Shown here in pieces: positions 21,658 to 24,026 of a DNA stretch of 24,026 bases (positions are counted from its first letter, which is position 1; every line of letters begins with the position of its first letter). The position numbers and the translations under genes were made by a program. The notes below the pieces were generated by a model. That model worked only from the letters and a program-made list of their open reading frames with translations. It did not search any database and had not been told where the DNA came from. The DNA is from DASXUG01 sp964620425 (GTDB taxonomy: Bacteria > Pseudomonadota > Gammaproteobacteria > Burkholderiales > Methylophilaceae). The stretch is taken from assembly GCA_964620425.1 (NCBI GenBank), contig CAZUGV010000017.1:1-24026 (forward strand), in the 5' to 3' direction.

Positions 21658-23009
21658 TAAGTATTCACAATTTCGCCGCGTAATCTGCGCGGGTTAGAGA
21701 CATCGGTAATTTTAACTTGTACGAACTGATGTATTAAATCGGTACTGCCAGTAATATCGACAATGCGGTTGTTATCAGTTTTGCCTGCCAGTTCGTCGGC
21801 ATTTTTCCAAGAGGCACTTTCTATCAATACGCGCTGCACTGTGCCTAACATGGCTTCAGAAATGGCTTTACCTTGCGCTTCGTTAATCGCTTGTAGTTTA
21901 CTTAGGCGAGTTAGTTTCACTTCTTGAGGCGTATCGTCTTTAAGAAATGCGGCTGGCGTACCTGGGCGAGGGCTGTATAAAAAACTAAAGCTGTTATCAA
22001 AGCCTACATCGGTCATTAACTTCACTGTCGCTTCAAAATCTGCTTCAGTTTCCCCAGGAAAGCCGACGATAAAATCTGAGGTAAAGGTAAGGTTGGCGTT
22101 AGCTGCACGTAATTTGCGGATGATGCTTTTGTATTGCAAGCCTGTGTAATTACGCTTCATCGCCATTAAAATGCGATCAGAACCTGCTTGAACAGGCAAA
22201 TGTAGTTGTGCCGCAAGTTTTGGGATATTGGCAAAACAGGCAATCAGCGCATCGTTCATTTCATTCGGGTGGCTGGTGGTAAAGCGTATGCGCTCAATTT
22301 GCGGGATTTCTGCAATATATTCAATTAATTTGGCTAAATCCGCGTGCTCCCCTTGCGCATTCGTGCTGCGATATGAATTTACGTTTTGACCTAACAAAGT
22401 GATTTCTTTCACGTCTTGTTCCGTAAGCTGAATGGCCTCAGTCAAAATGTCGTCAAATGGACGCGAGACTTCTTCGCCACGGGTGTAAGGTACCACGCAA
22501 AATGTGCAATATTTGCTGCAACCTTCCATAATGCTTAAAAATGCGGTGGCACCTTCAACTTTGGGAGGCGGCAGACGGTCAAATTTTTCAATTTCGGGGA
22601 AGCTAATATCCACCTGCGATTGACCGCTATTTTGACTATCTTTAATCATTTGCGGTAAGCGGTGCAGTGTTTGTGGGCCGAATACCACGTCAACATAAGG
22701 TGCACGTTCTATAATGTGCGCACCTTCTTGGCTCGCAACGCAGCCGCCCACACCAATCACTAAGTTTGGATTTTTTTCTTTAAGTGGAATAAACCGCCCT
22801 AGGTGGCTAAATACTTTATCCTCAGCTTTTTCGCGCACAGAGCAGGTGTTAAGCAAGATAACATCGGCTTCTTCCACGATTTCTGTGGTTTCCATGCCAT
22901 CAGCAGCTTGGAGCATATCCATCATGCGAGATGAATCATACTCATTCATCTGGCAGCCAAAGGTTTTGATAAAGACTTTTTTAGGGGGTATTTGGGAGCT
23001 GTTGCTCAT
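21657..23009 (-). CDS. miaB: MiaB, tRNA-2-methylthio-N6-dimethylallyladenosine synthase
   Basis: A radical-SAM methylthiotransferase that adds a methylthio group at C2 of i6A37 in tRNAs reading UNN codons. The UPF0004 domain carries FIKTFGCQMNEYDSSRM (Cys19), LLNTCSVREKAEDKVFSHLG and VGVGGCVASQEG; the radical SAM site is EGCSKYCTFCVVPYTRG (CxxxCxxC); a C-terminal TRAM domain ends LRGEIVNT. I set the start at ATG 23009 (MSNSSQIPPKKVFI), giving 450 residues, because the 36 residues further upstream to TTG 23117 are not part of the family and lie in the divergent promoter region. It begins the operon miaB-phoL-ybeY-corC. Confidence 0.96.
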   Translation of the reverse strand: MSNSSQIPPKKVFIKTFGCQMNEYDSSRMMDMLQAADGMETTEIVEEADVILLNTCSVREKAEDKVFSHLGRFIPLKEKNPNLVIGVGGCVASQEGAHIIERAPYVDVVFGPQTLHRLPQMIKDSQNSGQSQVDISFPEIEKFDRLPPPKVEGATAFLSIMEGCSKYCTFCVVPYTRGEEVSRPFDDILTEAIQLTEQDVKEITLLGQNVNSYRSTNAQGEHADLAKLIEYIAEIPQIERIRFTTSHPNEMNDALIACFANIPKLAAQLHLPVQAGSDRILMAMKRNYTGLQYKSIIRKLRAANANLTFTSDFIVGFPGETEADFEATVKLMTDVGFDNSFSFLYSPRPGTPAAFLKDDTPQEVKLTRLSKLQAINEAQGKAISEAMLGTVQRVLIESASWKNADELAGKTDNNRIVDITGSTDLIHQFVQVKITDVSNPRRLRGEIVNT

Positions 23010-23125
23010 GTTTTGGTTGATGATCGTAGCATGTTTCTTAAGTGAATATTGTAGCTTAATCGGCTTGGGTGCGCTATCTATGTGTCGAACTTTGTCAATT
23101 TGTAAGTGGTTTAACAATTCGTAGC

Positions 23126-23156
23126 TTGACCTTGTTGAATGCTAAAATCTAGCATT
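23126..23156 (+). promoter_or_regulatory. Possible xoxF promoter with inverted repeat
   Basis: TTGACC (23126-23131) and TAGCAT (23150-23155) are spaced by 18 bp and could be -35 and -10 hexamers. The -10 lies in an inverted repeat, AATGCTA (23138-23144), five bases, TAGCATT (23150-23156), which a regulator could occupy. This would give a leader of about 115 nt before xoxF. No riboswitch fold was recognised. Confidence 0.35.
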
Positions 23157-23275
23157 GGCGCGGCTGGCACGCTAACTGCTTAAAATTTAGGGCTTCTTTT
23201 TAAGTGTTTATGAGCAAGCTAAAACCTGTAAAGTATTGTAAAAAATGTATCAATTTATTGTTTGGAGAAAATTTA

Positions 23276-24026
23276 ATGAGTTTGAAAAAAATTAAGTTGG
23301 CATTAGGCGCAGTTGCTGGTGTTTCATTAGCAATGCCAATGTTGGCTTTCGCGGCTGCCGATATGGAAGCAGCTATGAAGGATGCAAACAACTGGGCGCA
23401 TCCACGTGGTCAATACAATAACCAAGGTTACAGCACCTTGGCACAAATCAACAAAAGCAATATAAAACAAGTGAAACAAGCTTGGACGTTTTCAACAGGT
23501 GTAAACCGTGGTCATGAAGGTGCACCAATTGTTGTTGGTAACATGATGTATGTACATACAGCATTCCCTAACAATATCTACGCACTTGATTTAAACGACA
23601 ATCAAAAAATCGTATGGTCATATTTCCCTAAACAAGACCCAAGCGTACAAGCAGTACTTTGCTGCGATAACGTTTCACGTGGTTTAGGTTACGGCGATGG
23701 CAAAATATTCTTGCAACAAAACGACGGTCTCTTGGTTGCTTTGGATGCTAAAACTGGTGCTAAGGTTTGGGATGTTAAAGTTACTGACCCTAAAGTTGGC
23801 GCGACAAACACTAACGCACCACACGTAATCAAAGACAAAGTATTAACAGGTTGTTCAGGTGCTGAGTTTGGTGTGCGTTGCTTTATCGTCGCGTACAGCA
23901 TTAAAGATGGCTCGCAGCTTTGGAAAGCCTACTCAACAGGCCCAGACTCTGAAACATTGCATGATGCAAATACCAACAAAGACAATCCTCAATACAATGC
24001 ATTATCAGTATATGAAGATGTTAATG
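23276..24026 (+). CDS. xoxF: XoxF-type lanthanide-dependent methanol dehydrogenase (partial, 5' end)
   Basis: Periplasmic PQQ enzyme that oxidises methanol to formaldehyde with a lanthanide ion, central to methylotrophy. The first 250 codons are present; the frame is open to the window end. A signal peptide (1 to about 27) ends AFA-AAD. The beta-propeller motifs include WTFSTGVNRGHEGAP (Glu81 is the usual PQQ contact), MMYVHTAFPNNIYALDL, and the vicinal disulphide Cys129-Cys130 in AVLCCDNV characteristic of PQQ dehydrogenases, then KAYSTGPDSE. The short loop after RGLGYGDG, without the insertion of calcium enzymes (MxaF), favours XoxF; I would guess clade 4, common in Methylophilaceae. The lanthanide-specific Asp lies beyond the edge, so the metal is inferred. 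TTTGGAGAAA gives a strong ribosome-binding site. Confidence 0.88.
   Translation, partial: MSLKKIKLALGAVAGVSLAMPMLAFAAADMEAAMKDANNWAHPRGQYNNQGYSTLAQINKSNIKQVKQAWTFSTGVNRGHEGAPIVVGNMMYVHTAFPNNIYALDLNDNQKIVWSYFPKQDPSVQAVLCCDNVSRGLGYGDGKIFLQQNDGLLVALDAKTGAKVWDVKVTDPKVGATNTNAPHVIKDKVLTGCSGAEFGVRCFIVAYSIKDGSQLWKAYSTGPDSETLHDANTNKDNPQYNALSVYEDVN

Noticed and set aside
23010..23117. N-terminal extension of MiaB to TTG 23117
   Set aside because: Not part of the MiaB family; lies in the divergent promoter region and begins with TTG.

Overview
This looks like the chromosome of a methylotrophic betaproteobacterium, most likely family Methylophilaceae (Methylotenera/Methylophilus type). The main evidence is the right edge, where a secreted PQQ methanol dehydrogenase of the lanthanide-dependent XoxF type begins. 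The proteobacterial housekeeping blocks miaB-phoL-ybeY-corC, tsaB-rimI and ffh/ypjD agree with this. The genus is an inference, since no 16S rRNA gene is present.

Layout. Positions 1 to about 10,370 are an accessory region of small, mostly unrecognised genes. It holds a XRE repressor with a repeated operator-like palindrome, a row of small lipoprotein and membrane-protein genes (1372-2928) interrupted by a 14-bp tandem repeat, and a HigA-like antitoxin with no toxin. It also holds decayed antitoxin genes (3412-3932 and 6841-7010), a umuDC mutagenic repair operon, three small genes of which two follow copies of a 33-bp repeat, and a tyrosine recombinase with two small genes downstream. A 286-residue unknown gene follows. 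The tRNA-Lys gene at 10484-10559 (minus strand), with a clear promoter and terminator, marks the change to conserved chromosome and is a plausible integration target, although no second att copy is visible in the window.

From 10,699 onward the genes are mostly core. ffh (SRP GTPase) is divergent from ypjD. A HAD phosphatase and a DUF3820 gene follow on the minus strand, then plus-strand arfB (ribosome rescue), tsaB (t6A tRNA modification), rimI (ribosomal protein acetylation) and a uracil-DNA-glycosylase-like gene that has lost its catalytic and Fe-S motifs. A lemA-TPM-TPM envelope operon ends at a strong terminator. On the minus strand lie a BamE-like secreted protein and the overlapping operon miaB-phoL-ybeY-corC. 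xoxF is divergent from miaB and runs off the window.

The most interesting parts are the toxin-antitoxin graveyard, where frameshifts can be located to within a few bases, the repeat-associated small genes, the dead UDG-like protein in the rimI neighbourhood, and the small-membrane-protein cluster under an XRE regulator. I did not find a complete new defence system that I could support from sequence alone.
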